From Porpolomopsis calyptriformis (taxonomy: Eukaryota; Basidiomycota; Agaricomycetes; Agaricales; Hygrophoraceae): 64,000 bases of DNA. Every line of letters begins with the position of its first letter. The stretch's first letter is position 1. Under the pieces are notes generated by a model. That model saw nothing but the letters and a program-made list of their open reading frames with translations, had not been told where the DNA came from and did not search any database. The stretch is taken from positions 105,098-169,097 of the forward strand of contig OX621164.1 in NCBI GenBank assembly GCA_951640195.1, read 5' to 3'. Below are positions 34,845 to 46,576 of this stretch, one piece after another. A program made the position numbers and the translations under genes.

Positions 34845-37800
34845 ACAGTCTGGACAATAGCTCGTGCATTGCGGACTCCTTTTCTATGTGTACCACTACC
34901 CCTATGCAATCTATTTCCCAAATTCTTGGTGCACTTGATTCGAGCGAAGAAGCTTTAACCATACCCCTTTGGTTGGAAACCACAGACACTGGTAGACGAA
35001 TTGCCGCCAGTGCATTGATAGACTCTGGCACCTCTGGATGCTTTATAAACTGGAATTTTGTGCAGGAGTGCGATATCCCTTTTTATTGATTGGAAGGACC
35101 AATCCCCGTGTGGAACGCAGATGGGACAGACAACCGAGGAGGTCCCATCGAATATGCTGTAGACCTGTGGATGGAGACGCCGGATTTTCCTAGGGAACGA
35201 ACCCATTTGGAAGTGACAAATTTAGGAGATATGATACAGGTTATCCTCGGCTACCCGTGGCTCAAACGTAACAATCCCCTGGTTGACTGGAAGGCTGGAA
35301 CACTGACTTCACGTCAGACTGTGGCCCCAACCAAGACTTCTCAGGCTGGAGTGATAGTGTCACAAGTAGGCTCTACGTTGAATGGCGACTCCTACGCCAA
35401 GATTATCAGATTGGTCTCACTGGGAGACCATGCAAGACCCACTACCGTGGAGGAAGATATGAAGAAGTATGTGCCGAAGAAATACTGGAGGCACTGGAAG
35501 GTGTTTATGAAGACCACCTTTGATGAACTTCCCCCACGACAACCAGAATTTGACCATGCGATCGATCTCGAACCTACCTTTAGACCCAAGATCAGAAAGG
35601 TGTACAAACTCACTGAGTACGAACAAGGAAAGCTGAATGAATTCCTAGAGGAACAACTTGCAAGTGGGCGAATATGACGATCAAACTCCAAACAAGCTGC
35701 CTCATTCTTCTTTGCTGCCAAAGGTGAAGAAGTTAATGCCCAAGGACAAGATGCTGGACTGTGTCCAATCCAAGACTATCGCTATCTGAATACTCACACA
35801 ATCCCAGATGCTTATCCCTTACCTCTCATCTCTGAGATTATTCAACAGACCAAGTTATTAGAAGCGGAACTGTTCACAGTCATGGATATCCGATGGGGCT
35901 TTAACAATATTTGTATCAAAGAAGGAGACGAATGGAAAGGAGCCTTCAACACTCGACGAGGGCTGTTTGAGCCCACCATTATGTTCTTTGGAATGCGAAA
36001 CTCGCCTGCCTCCTTCCAACGAATGATCGACGTTCTCTTCAAAGAGGTTATCGATTCCAAGCAGGTCCATATCTATATTGACGATATCCTGATCATGGGA
36101 AAGGACCTCACTGAACTCACCTATTGGACAGAACGAACTCTAGAGATCATGGAGAAGAATCAACTGTCCTGCAAACCCGTCAAGTGCCAGTTCGAGAAAA
36201 AGGAAGTGATTTATCTGGGGATGATGATCTCAAAAGGCCACATTGCTATTAACCCCAAGAAGGTTGAGGCGATCAGAACCTGGCCTATCCCCCAGAAGAA
36301 ACGAGATCTCCAATCCTTCCTTGGCACTGCCAACTTTTGGCGGAGGTTTATCAAGGATTACTCCCTGATTGCTCGTCCTCTTAATGAGCTCCTACGAAAG
36401 GATCAAGAATGGATTTGGACCCCTAAGCAACAACGTGCTTTTGATACCCTCAAGAATGTGCTTACCTCTGCTCCTGTTTTGAGGACCCCGAAGCCAGACC
36501 TTCCTTACCTTCTGGAGATGGATGCTTCTGGTGTTGCACTGGGTGCAGTCTTGACCCAGAAAGAGAATGACAAAGAAGATTGGCATCCCATTGGCTTCTA
36601 CTCCAAGACCCTCCTCCCAGCTGAACAAAATTACCCCACCCATGACCAAGAGCTTTTGGCCATCATATCTGCCTTGAATGAATGGAGATACCTTCTACAA
36701 GGGACATGACAGCCTATTATGATCAAGACTGATAACCAGTCCCTCCAATATTTCATGACCAGTCATCAACTCTCCAGGCGCCAGGCTAGATGGTCTGAAT
36801 TTTTAGCTCGCTTTTGGTTCAGAATCAGCTACCAGCCTAGAATCAAGAATAAGGCTGATGGACTCTCCAAGCGTCCAGATCATTACCCGGAGTCTTATGA
36901 GGAGGTGGAGGACAAGGTCCTTCTGCCAAAAGAACTTTTTGTCAATGCGCTTTTCATCAATGCGATTATCAGTTTATCGTCCCCCAACTTTTTATCCAAG
37001 CTTTGCTTTCATTCCCCCCTACCCCTCAAGATCATGGCCAAAATTGAAGATCCCTCTTCCGGATACACCCACGTAGATGGCATTGTGCGCGATGCTGGAG
37101 ATCGTATAGTTGTGCCAAAGGACATATCTTTGCGCATAGAAATTATTCGATTGACCCACGACACACCCACTGGTGGCTATCCCGGTATTGAGAAGATGAA
37201 GGAATTGCTCCTCCGTAATTACACATGGGAAGGTGCCCCACAAGATATCACCAATTATGTGAAGTCCTGCCTTGCTTGTCAACAGACCAAGGTTTATCCA
37301 CAGAAACCCACTGGACTTCTCCAACCGTTACCCCCTCCTACTAAACCGTGGCAACAGATCACTGCTGATCTAATCGTGGAACTCCCTAATTCAAAAGGAT
37401 TTGATGCTATTCTAGTTGTGGTGGACAGATTCACCAAACGGGCTCACTTTATCCCAACAACTGGAAACCTATCTACTAAAGGAACTGCTGCGCTGTTTCA
37501 AGAACATGTCTGGAAGCATCATGGATGGCCAGAGAAGATCATTACCAATCGAGGAACCCAATTCTCATCAAAATTCGCTATGTCATTGAACGAACTCCTA
37601 GGAACCACTTCTGGGCTTTCTACTGCCTATCACCCCCAAACAGATGGACAAACCGAACGGACCAATCAAGAGTTAGAGCAATACGTACGGCTCTACACTA
37701 ACTTCATGCAAGACGATTGGAAAGATTGGTTAGCTCTGGCGGAGTTCGCTTATAACAACCGAGAACATTCCTCCACTCACCAATCCCCCTTCTGGCTTGA

Positions 37801-38421
37801 ATATGGCTGACACCCTCACACCCCCTTATCAGTTCCAACCCAAACCTCAAATCCCGATGCCAACGAGTTTTACATGCAGCTTACTAGAGCTAGAGAGAAT
37901 GCTGAAGAGTCTCTTCAAAAGACCACTAACTCAATGAAGCTCTATGCCGATCGAAAACGTCAAAAGGAACCCACGTTTTACGAAGGACAAAGGGTCTGGC
38001 TTGATGCCAAGAATTTGAAAACTGGCTGGCCCACAAAGAAACTGGATGTCTGCCGGCTCGGACCTTTTATAATTCTAAAACAAGTATCGCCTGTGGCTTA
38101 CCAACTAAAGCTACCGCTGTCATGGAGGATTCATCCCGTGTTTCACGTTTCACTACTCAAGGCTCTAGAAGAGAATCTCGATCTCCACCCCCCAATTGGA
38201 GAAGATGACAATCTCCGACCACCTCTGGATGTGATTGAAGGAGAGCCCAAGTATGAAGTGGAATGTATTCTCAATCACACCCCAGGAAAATGGAACCGAC
38301 AATACCTAATCAAGTGGAAAGGCTACCCGATAGAGGCAGCCACCTGGGAACTATGATGGAACCTCAAGCACGCAAAAGATGTCTTAATGAATTATGAAAA
38401 GTCTATTCAAGCGGCGATTTA
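34841..38421 (+). pseudogene. Element B pol: protease, RT, RNase H, integrase, chromodomain
   Basis: Domains in order: protease ALIDSGTSGCF (about 35,010-35,045) and ILGYPWL; RT with FTVMDIRWGFNN, GMRNSPASFQRMID and YIDDILIMG; RNase H LEMDASGVALGAVL and TDNQSLQYF; integrase zinc region ending CLACQQTK; integrase core with TADLIVELP, TNRGTQF and TERTNQELE; and a chromodomain near 38,250-38,350 (YEVECILNHTPGKW, YLIKWKGYPIEAATWEL). The second integrase catalytic Asp is Asn here, and the second zinc-binding His is Tyr (GYPG). TGA stops at about 35,087, 35,675, 36,707, 37,808 and 38,354 all stand where CGA is expected. Confidence 0.88.
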
Positions 38422-38536
38422 ACTCTCTTTTACGAATACTACCGACATCACAATCGTTGAATCTCCTTTTCTCCTTTTCAATCTCCAACAATTATAAGGA
38501 CTTCCCCTTTCCAACAATCATCAAAAGAAGCACGAA

Positions 38537-39229
38537 ATGCCCTGTGAAGTTCGTTACGCCCGCAAGTCGACTGGGAGGCGTCCACCCCGAGGGAACCCCA
38601 CCGCTTCTACCTCCAACCTCCCCCCCGATTCTTCTTCCTCCTCTTCCTCGTCCGACAGTGTCTTGGTTACCCGACAGTTCAAGAAGCCGAAGCGACGTAC
38701 CGATACTATCGACAAGCTGGGACGAAACCGTAACTATCGAGGGCTCCCCTTTGCCAAGGTCGAGCACCTATCTGGGTGTCCCGAAACCTGCGTCCCATTT
38801 ATTTCTGGAGCACGTTGATGCGAACTTAACTACGACTGTCACTGGTACACGTTCGACAAGGACAGCGACTTTGACGACAAGAAGAATCAACTTGAAGATT
38901 GGCTGGAGGCGTACCAAGTTGGGCGCCAACTTTTGATGGTTATACCGGACCAGGACGAATCCGACGTCACCACCCCCACTATCCCCGAAGACCCCATCTT
39001 GCACCGCATCCATCGCATCACCGACCGACTCTATGCTGCCCGAAACAGGTACCGCTCAATGATGGATGCCAAGTACGAAAGGATCCTTGACTTGGAGGAG
39101 AATGCTGTGATGTGTAGGGAGCTGGCTGAAACTTGGTTGCGACGTGCCCGGGAGTTGGATGGCCGTTACCACTGGTTTGACCCAGATGGACACCTGCTTC
39201 AACCCCCAGTTTATGATGGCGCAACCTAG
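38537..39229 (+). pseudogene. Element B third ORF downstream of the chromodomain
   Basis: About 230 codons in one frame, broken once by TGA at 38,816-38,818 (CGA expected). The N-terminus is basic and Ser-rich (KSTGRRPPRG; a Ser run). The C-terminal half is a long charged helix (RITDRLYAARNRYRSMMDAK; ENAVMCRELAETWLRRAREL) ending in a YHWFDPDG motif. A TATA-like ATTATAAG lies about 45 bp upstream. It does not resemble an envelope protein. A similarly placed ORF occurs in element A, so it is likely an original part of this lineage. Confidence 0.65.
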
Positions 39230-39508
39230 GGACCAGATGCTGTTTCCGAACGAACAGTATTCCTTACGCCTCCCTTCTGGATGTGTGGTTAGAGAAGGTG
39301 ATATCTACTGGAGAGTTGAGGAAAAGTATACCTAGTGGATAGTCTTTGATCCGACAACTATCCACTCATCCCTCCTCTTCATCGCTCACCCATCTCATCA
39401 CCCCTCTACCCACCTCTACCATCCCTTTACACATCCCCTTGACACCCTTCCTTCGCTTCGAAGGGTCTCCTCAAAATTCGGGACCAATTTCCTTTTTGTG
39501 GAGGTGAA

Positions 39509-39867
39509 TGTCAGAGATATATTTTTTCTTTTTCCTTTGCTCATCTGTTCCTATTTACATCAGACAGTTTACATCAATAGCCACTTAGCCACCCAAGCTC
39601 CGCTTAGTAATAGAAGGTGACCAAGCCATATCTATATTTAGTCTACCATCACTCTCCTTATCTACATGACTCATCCATAGTCGTTACGACTCACACATAG
39701 TCAGTATGACTCATACTTAGCTAGTATATAAAGCTAGCAGTAGATAGACTTAGGATAAGTCTGTTTCTTTCATTAACACCCCAATCAGTAGTCTTCCAAC
39801 CCTTTAAAACCCTACACCCAGAGCCTGAAGTAAAACCTTGCGATCAACCCTAGACTGCCGTCTAACA
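39509..39867 (+). repeat. 3' LTR of element B
   Basis: 359 bp, same ends as the 5' LTR. A purine-rich GTGGAGGTGAA precedes it as the likely polypurine tract. It is followed by TAGAC. Confidence 0.93.
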
Positions 39868-41606
39868 TAGACTGTCTTAAGGCGTGGCGGCATCTTTTGG
39901 AAGGTTCACGACATGACCTTCTGATTCGTACCGACAGCCTCACCCTCAAGTATTTCAGTATTGCTCGCGTGTTATTTGGATGACGTGCTCGTTGGTCAGA
40001 AATTTTATCAAGATACGAGTACAAAATCGAGTATGTCCCAGGGAGAAAGAACAAGGCCGATGGGTTATCTAGGCGCCCAGATTATTTCGACGAGGGTAAA
40101 GGCAAGGTGGAAGATGAGATTTTAATCGCAGATGAACATTGGATCAATTCGATCATCAAACTCTCAGAACTGGACTTTTTTGCAAGATTACGCTTCAAGT
40201 TACAAATACCAAACAAGATCTCACAGAAAATCAAGGATGCCTCACTGTTTTGGGACCAAGCTGATGGGTTGGTTCGCGATGTTGAAGGTCGAATTGTGGT
40301 GCCGGAGGAAGTATCTTTGCGCACAGACATAATACGACTGTCCCACGCCTACCCCCATGCTGGACACCCTGGCATTGAGAAGATGAAGGAGCTGGTGCTC
40401 CGAAACTTTGTTTGGGATGGCGTCTCTCAAGACGTTATCAACTATGTATGGTCCTGCCCTCCTTGTCAGCAAAACAAGAATTACCCTTCGAAACCGACAG
40501 GACTCCTACAACCTATACCCCCCGCTACCGAACCATGGACTGAGATAACTGTCGATCTCATTGTTCAACTACCTGACTCGCTTGGATATGATGCTGTGAT
40601 GGTAGTCGTCAATTGCTTTACGAAACGTGCCCATTTCATTCCAACGACTTCCAATCTCTTATCAGAAGGCGCTGCTTGACTTTTCCGTGATCACATCTGG
40701 AAACATCATGGATGGCCAAAGAAGATCATTTCCAATCGTGGAGTTCAGTTTGCATCAAAATTCACTGAAGCCCTCAATAAACTCCTAGGAACCATTTCTG
40801 GACTGTCTACTGCTTATCATCCCAAAACCGATGGTCAGACCGAACGAACGAATCAAGAGCTTGAAGTCTACCTATGGTTCTATACCAATTTCATGCAAGA
40901 CGACTGGTCCGAATGGCTGGCTTCTGCCGAATTCGCTTACAATAACTGACAACACTCTGCCACATCACAATCACCCTTCTATTTGGAATATGGCCGTCAT
41001 CCTCATCTACTGATCACAATCAAATCCCCAAGTAATGTCCCCGCAGCAAACACCTTCCATGAACATCTCACGCGTGCTTAGAAGAGTGCTGGCGAATCAC
41101 TATCACACGCCGCAGAATCAATGAAGAAATATGCCGATCGAAAACGGAAACTCTCTCCCTCCTTCAAAATCAGAGATTTGGTTTGGTTAGATACCAAAAA
41201 CATCAAGACGACATGACCCGCCAAGAAATTGGATAACAGAAGAACTGGACCATTCAAGATCCTAAAGCAAGTATCGGATCTTGCGTATCTTATCAATATC
41301 CCCGGAACTTAGAAGCTCCACCCAGTTTTTCACGTATCACTCCTGAGACCAAACGTCGAAGATAAGTCGCTCCACCCTGATATTACTGATACATCTCGAC
41401 CTCCCCCAGATCTGATCGAGAATGAAGAAGAATATGAAGTCGAATCTATTCTTCAACACTCTGGAGCTTAACGCCGATGAAAATATTTGGTCAAGTGGAA
41501 AGGTTATCCGATTGAAGAAGCTACTTGGGAAGAACGATCGAATGTCTTACAACACGCCAAGGAAATTGTGAAGACTTACGAAGACTCAATTCAAACGGCG
41601 ACTTAA
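39868..41606 (+). pseudogene. Element A RNase H end, integrase and chromodomain
   Basis: Resumes A's pol after one TAGAC (LKAWRHLLEG; RTDSLTLKYFS). The integrase zinc region has GHPGIEKMKEL and CPPCQQNK. The core has TVDLIVQLP, SNRGVQF (Asn at the second catalytic position, as in B) and TERTNQELE. The chromodomain has YLVKWKGYPIEEATWEE and the frame ends QTAT-stop at 41,606. Numerous TGA and some TAA/TAG interrupt it, for example near 40,678, 40,948, 41,215 and 41,475. Confidence 0.82.
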
Positions 41607-41770
41607 CTCGTTTGTCATCATTCCGGCTGTCCATTTTCTGAATTCTATTCTTAGGTCGAGTTGGCATTTATAAACCCAGAATCATTGATACGATTCCATC
41701 CAGTCTTTTCCTACCTTTGACGAACCTACCCAACACTATTGTTCCCAACATCATTGAACCATCGCTCATA

Positions 41771-42508
41771 ATGCCCGCCACTCGATCTCCCTCTCCTCAA
41801 GTCACCATTTGACGCGCTGGACGAATCCCTTTGTCTGCCGCCATCCGTTCCCCTACTCCCGGTCCCTCCACCTCTTCCTCCTCCACTCGGCAGTTACGCC
41901 GACAAGCTCACGCACGCGCGGAAGATTTCTTCAAAGAATACCCTACGCAGACCCCTCCTCCCGAAGACCCTGCCATCACCATCTCGCGTCTCACGGTTCA
42001 CAGCAATAGCGTTAGCAACTGGAACCGAGAACTTCGTCAGGAGTGTGAAGTCTTGAAAGCCGAGCTCAAGGCGTCAGAAAAGAGCACCCTGTTTTGGAAG
42101 AACCGCTGGGACGAAAGTGAGCTCAAAGTTTGGGAGCTCCAATGACAAAAGAAGCGAACATGGGTCAATTGCTATGACGTCACCACCTGCGCCATCATCG
42201 TCAAGCTCGTAGAAGAGAGTCGTCAAGCTGAACGACTCTCCCGAGAAGATTTTCTTTGGGCCCAACAAGATCTCGCAACGACGGAGACCATAATCAATTA
42301 CGGTGCGTCAGTCGAGTACCCTATCAACCTTGACTTGGAATACCCGGATGAAGATGACGTTGCGACAGTCCGAGCCCCTTCCCCCATCGAAGCGGCCTCA
42401 GAAGTTACCCCCATCGCTTCCCTCTCAGTGGCCATCGAGGCCCCTGCCACTGAGGAAATCCCGACACAGGCCTCAGAGGACGAAACGACCGACATTGCCC
42501 AAGTTTGA
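41771..42508 (+). pseudogene. Element A third ORF downstream of the chromodomain
   Basis: About 245 codons in one frame with two TGA (near 41,810 and 42,143). Basic Ser/Thr-rich start (MPATRSPSPQVTI), then a helical stretch (NWNRELRQECEVLKAELKAS; EESRQAERLSREDF) and an acidic tail. TTTATAAA lies about 100 bp upstream. It parallels the third ORF of B in position and charge pattern, though direct similarity is weak by eye. Confidence 0.6.
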
Positions 42509-42542
42509 AATTCGGGTCGAATTTCCTGAAAAACGAGGTGTA

Positions 42543-42811
42543 TGTCACGGATGTAAATTTTCATTTCCTCTCTATGTTAGTCATTACTGCTTAGTCGGAC
42601 AGGTCTTATCTCTACTCGGGATTCCCCACAATTTCGTATCTTTTCATATATCCGAGATAGGACACATTTCATTTCCGACAATCATGTTTCATCTCTTCAC
42701 ATGCTCCGAGTCCCTTATCATGCTTATCTCTACTCGTCGCATGTATTCCTCGTGTTTACACTGACTCATCTGCAGTAGCGTAGTCAGTATATAAACCCCT
42801 AGTTAGTCGTA
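42543..42811 (+). repeat. 3' LTR of element A (truncated by assembly gap)
   Basis: Matches the first 269 bp of the 27,447 LTR, with single changes (for example ACGGATG for ACGGACG), and stops at the N run inside the region just after the TATA box. Confidence 0.88.
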
Positions 42812-43011
42812 NNNNNNNNNNNNNNNNNNNNNNNNNNNNNNNNNNNNNNNNNNNNNNNNNNNNNNNNNNNNNNNNNNNNNNNNNNNNNNNNNNNNNNNNN
42901 NNNNNNNNNNNNNNNNNNNNNNNNNNNNNNNNNNNNNNNNNNNNNNNNNNNNNNNNNNNNNNNNNNNNNNNNNNNNNNNNNNNNNNNNNNNNNNNNNNNN
43001 NNNNNNNNNNN
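42812..43011. other. Assembly gap (200 N)
   Basis: Exactly 200 N, a placeholder length. The missing DNA should include the last roughly 120 bp of the A LTR and its target duplication, and possibly more. Confidence 0.99.
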
Positions 43012-45105
43012 TTAACAATGCAATATTCCTGAAGAAGCAGATGCCAGCAATTTTGAGAGTGCTGGGATCAATTTGGGTACTCTCCCAAATCCTCATCCAC
43101 ACATTTCCAAGCATGCATGGAAGTAGCTTAGAATCCTTGATTCTCTGCAGGGAAGTGGATGTGGCACACCTTAGAGTCTAGTGAGTCAAATTAGCTTTCT
43201 GACTTTCTTGCTGCTCAATTTTTTTTCAAGGATGTTGAGATAGCTACACTACCAATTGCTTGCCCTTGCATTGTGAAATGTGTGCTAAATGCAGAAGATT
43301 TTCATGATTCTGTGTTAAAAAAAGCAACAATTCTGTGTCAAAAAAAAAGTAATAATAGTGCATTTAGCTTTGCAATAAATGGGATTAGACTTTCACAGAC
43401 TGTTGTTTAAATTTCTGACTAAGTATATGAAGTCCTTAAATACCCTTGATGCTTGACCTCCTCTCCCTCCAATTGCCACTCATGTCTTCTGCAGCCTACT
43501 ATCTACAATGTGCCAATGATGGAATGTATGACCAAATTACCAAGCAGCTTGTTTCAATGGGGAGTGCTGCTCTGGCAAATGCCATGTATAGCACTAACTT
43601 TATTCTGAGAAAGGAAGCTACTAGTACCACAGTCCCAATGATAACACAACTGATTTTTTGACATGCATAGTTGGAGAAGTGCAGTCCTCTGGTGCTAGTA
43701 TGATCATTAGTGCAAAGGGCAACTATTGGCCTGGTCCAATGGCTGCAGTGAGTGGCCTATTATTTGTTTGATGTCCAAAACTTACAGGTGGACTTGAAGC
43801 CTGTTATGGACTTATCACAGATCAAGAATCTCCTTGTCCTCAGGAAGCTGACTTTATGCCCCAAAATGCTCAGTAACCTATTTGATAACCAGATTGGGAG
43901 TCTGAATGAAGTGTGAATGGCAGATGAAACTGAAGAAGTAAATAATGATAAAGTAAGTGTGTAATAGTGAACTGTACATTGGGCTCAATATGTTTACAGC
44001 AATATTCTGTGCATGAATGGCTTCACACATTGACAATGGATAGTGGCAAGTCCCTCAATCTAATTGCAGTGCATATGCCTTTGATATACAAGGTGAGTAT
44101 TTCACTTTTATCTCATTATTATATTCCTTAGTTTCCTCAGGTTCCTCGAAGTGGGAATACCCCAAGCACTCTGGTCTGCATCATGAAAAAAAGGAAAGCC
44201 ACTGAGGATTCTGATGCCATGCTAACAGATAACAAAACCAAAAATGAGGTAGTAAAACCTGGAGGTATTTTTCTTTGTCACATTTAAATAAGACTATGAA
44301 TACAGCTTACATGTTTTAAGATAGTGGTATATCTGTTGGCACCTTCTATAATCTGGATCTACTTGAGGACCACCAAGGGCCCTATTTCAAACACATCAAT
44401 GCAAAGCTTGTGCAGCATGATATCAGAGATACTGAGGGTTAGCTAATCCCTCCCTGGAAGTTACACAAACATCTCTAACCTGGAACCCTTATCCTCATCA
44501 ACATGACCCTTCACTATTAGCTTATCCCTAGTAAAGAGAATGGCATAATTAGGAAGGTGAGTGCTGGACTACCTGAACTGAGCCATGCCTCAAATATGTT
44601 GTCTCCATTCTCAAGATGTACCAAATCAATGGCCACAAAGTATAAGTCCTAGCTGATTCAAATGCAGACATCGAATGCCATGTTGTACTAGCTCTTCCTA
44701 GTGTCTCTACCCCTACTGGTTCACTAAGAGTAATGGGTTCTGCAAAATCCTTGCAAGCTTTTGATGCTTTCATTTCTCCTAGTAAGAAGCATAAATTTGA
44801 CTAGAGGTAGATAGTAGATAAGCTTCTTAATAAGATTGATTTCTTGCAATGAATCTTGAATCTTGACCATTTGCTTTTGCCAAATAACAGGTTAGTGGGC
44901 TGTGCTATGCATGTGGCCTTATGACTTATATACTATTAGTGCTTGGATAATCCTAGTCAATTTTAAACATATTTCTTGCTATGATCTCATTGTGTAATTT
45001 GTTGTGTGATCTGTGCAGCACTTGCAACTTGGGAAGATTAGCTCTCAGACCTAGATAACTAGACACAATTACATATAGTTCTTGGAGAGTTGTATAAGGG
45101 TATAG
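43012..45105 (+). pseudogene. Decayed transposon-associated gene remnant
   Basis: AT-rich, CpG-poor. Short plus-strand pieces read as protein-like (for example YYLQCANDGMYDQITKQLVS at 43,495-43,560; EDHQGPYFKHINAKLVQHDI around 44,365-44,425), separated by stops and possible introns. I recall similar strings in repetitive Agaricomycete genes but cannot name a domain. Nothing here is intact. Confidence 0.4.
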
Positions 45106-45512
45106 ATTAGACAAAATTTAATTTCTATCTGATTTAGTAATACAAAAAAATGCAAAACAAATGCAAGAATATGCAAGAATATGCAGGAATATTCAAAAGA
45201 ATGCAGGAATATGCAAAGGAATGCAGAAATATGCAAAAGAATAAATGGAAAATATGCAAATATGCATAATTATGCATAACTTTGCACAACTCTGCATAAC
45301 TTTGCACAACTCTGCATAATTTTGCATATTTGCATATTTTCTATTCATTCTTTTGCATATTCTTGCATTCTTTTTGATATTTCTGCATTCCTTTGCATAT
45401 TCCTGCATTCTTTTGGATATTCCTGGATATTCCTGGATATTCTTGGATATTCCTGCATTTTTTTGCATGATTTTGTATTACTAAATCAGATAGAAATTGA
45501 ATTTTGTCCAAT
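45105..45512. repeat. Fold-back element of about 400 bp built on ATATGCA-type repeats
   Basis: The left end (ATTAGACAAAATTTAATTTC, then TATCTGATTTAGTAATAC) is the near-perfect reverse complement of the right end. Between them are imperfect ATGCAAGAAT / ATGCAGGAAT units on the left and their complements on the right, meeting in short CATAACTTTGCACAACTC repeats at about 45,270-45,320. The transcript would form a long imperfect hairpin. ORFs on both strands here are by-products of the repeat. Confidence 0.75.
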
Positions 45513-46576
45513 TTTGTCCCTCATAGAGTTGGTGCATCTGGTTTCAGTGGGTCTAAACTGTCTCTGATTTTCAGTGATAGGGAAACACAGTTGTCAATGA
45601 TTTTCAGTGTTAATACATTGATTTTCAGTGTTGATACATGATTTTTAGTGTTATAAATTTGTAACAGTGAAATTCAATGTTTTTCAATAATACACTGAAA
45701 ACTCCATACCTCCAAATTCAGTGGGAAACACACTGAATCCATCTCAATCAGTGTTTTTTCATTGGAATTTCATTGTATTTACTTCCCACAGTACTGTGCT
45801 CTTTTATTAAACTCAAAATTGACCCTCATCTCCAACATCATGCTTATACTCACTGCTTGCACCTAGGTGATCCCCTAGAGAACACCTTCCCTGTTGATAT
45901 TGATAAGGAGAAGACTGTTAGCCATCTGAAAAAAATGATTAAGGAAGAGAACAAACCTGAATTCAACCACATGCCTGCCCACTTGCTCAAGCTTTCCCAG
46001 GTGAGCACTCTTGACTTTAGCTAGTTCCATATGCTTATGGTTGCCCAATAGGTATCTATCCCTTGTAACTATATCAAAGTGCCACTCTAAGACCTAAAGC
46101 AATTTGAGCCCTAGCCAATGGATTCCTTTGCTAGGCTGAATGAGTACTTTCCTCAACAGCCTGAGTATCGCTACCTACATATTCTAGTAGAGATTCCCCC
46201 TATGGCTGAACCTAGTACTTTGCTCTCCATTTCTTCCCATTTTCATGGATATTGGATGCTTGTCTTTCACATTACTACTGATGCTTGTATTAGCACCTCA
46301 ACTTATTTATCCACCCCACCATTCTAAACCGCAATACTCTCCTTTTCCTATGTCTGCTTGTTTCTGATATCTTGATGATGATTTTCACAACTCTTCTCCC
46401 CTTGTCTATACCATTATGCTGCTGCTTTGTATCCTTAGCCACCATTAGCCCATCTTCATCTACTAATTCCAATCTTTCCCAGGACTTGGTACTAGACTGG
46501 TTGACTAAAATTCACACAAAACTGTGGGGTTAGCACTAATAGTTTCTGCAGATTTTCTGAACAGTAAACCTGACTA

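Larger units (their letters stand above)
32912..39867 (+). mobile_element. Complete chromovirus (Ty3) element B, TSD TAGAC
   Basis: 6,956 bp with two 359-bp LTRs (32,912-33,270 and 39,509-39,867) that differ at about seven positions. It is flanked by TAGAC at 32,907-32,911 and 39,868-39,872. Coding order is gag, pol (PR-RT-RH-IN-chromodomain) and a third ORF. It interrupts RNase H of element A; deleting it with one TAGAC restores A's frame. A few TGA stops and a 5' gag frameshift make it inactive. Confidence 0.93.
27447..42811 (+). mobile_element. Chromovirus (Ty3) element A, carrying nested insertions D1 and B
   Basis: The element starts with TGTCACGGACG at 27,447, and a matching 3' LTR begins at 42,543 and runs into the N gap. 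Coding order is gag (28,198), protease/RT (29,388-30,284 and 31,995-32,911), RNase H/integrase/chromodomain (39,868-41,606) and a third ORF (41,771-42,508). It is interrupted by D1 and by element B. Removing both, with one copy of each target duplication, restores continuous pol reading across both joints. Many TGA stops and several TAA/TAG show it is inactive. The 3' target duplication cannot be read because of the gap. Confidence 0.88.

Noticed and set aside
42803..43114. Minus-strand ORF spanning the N run
   Set aside because: It is only open because N codons are treated as unknown residues.
45193..45567. ORFs on both strands rich in Met/Gln/Ile or Cys/Phe/Ile
   Set aside because: By-products of the ATGCA-type repeat in the fold-back; both strands are open because the unit lacks stops.
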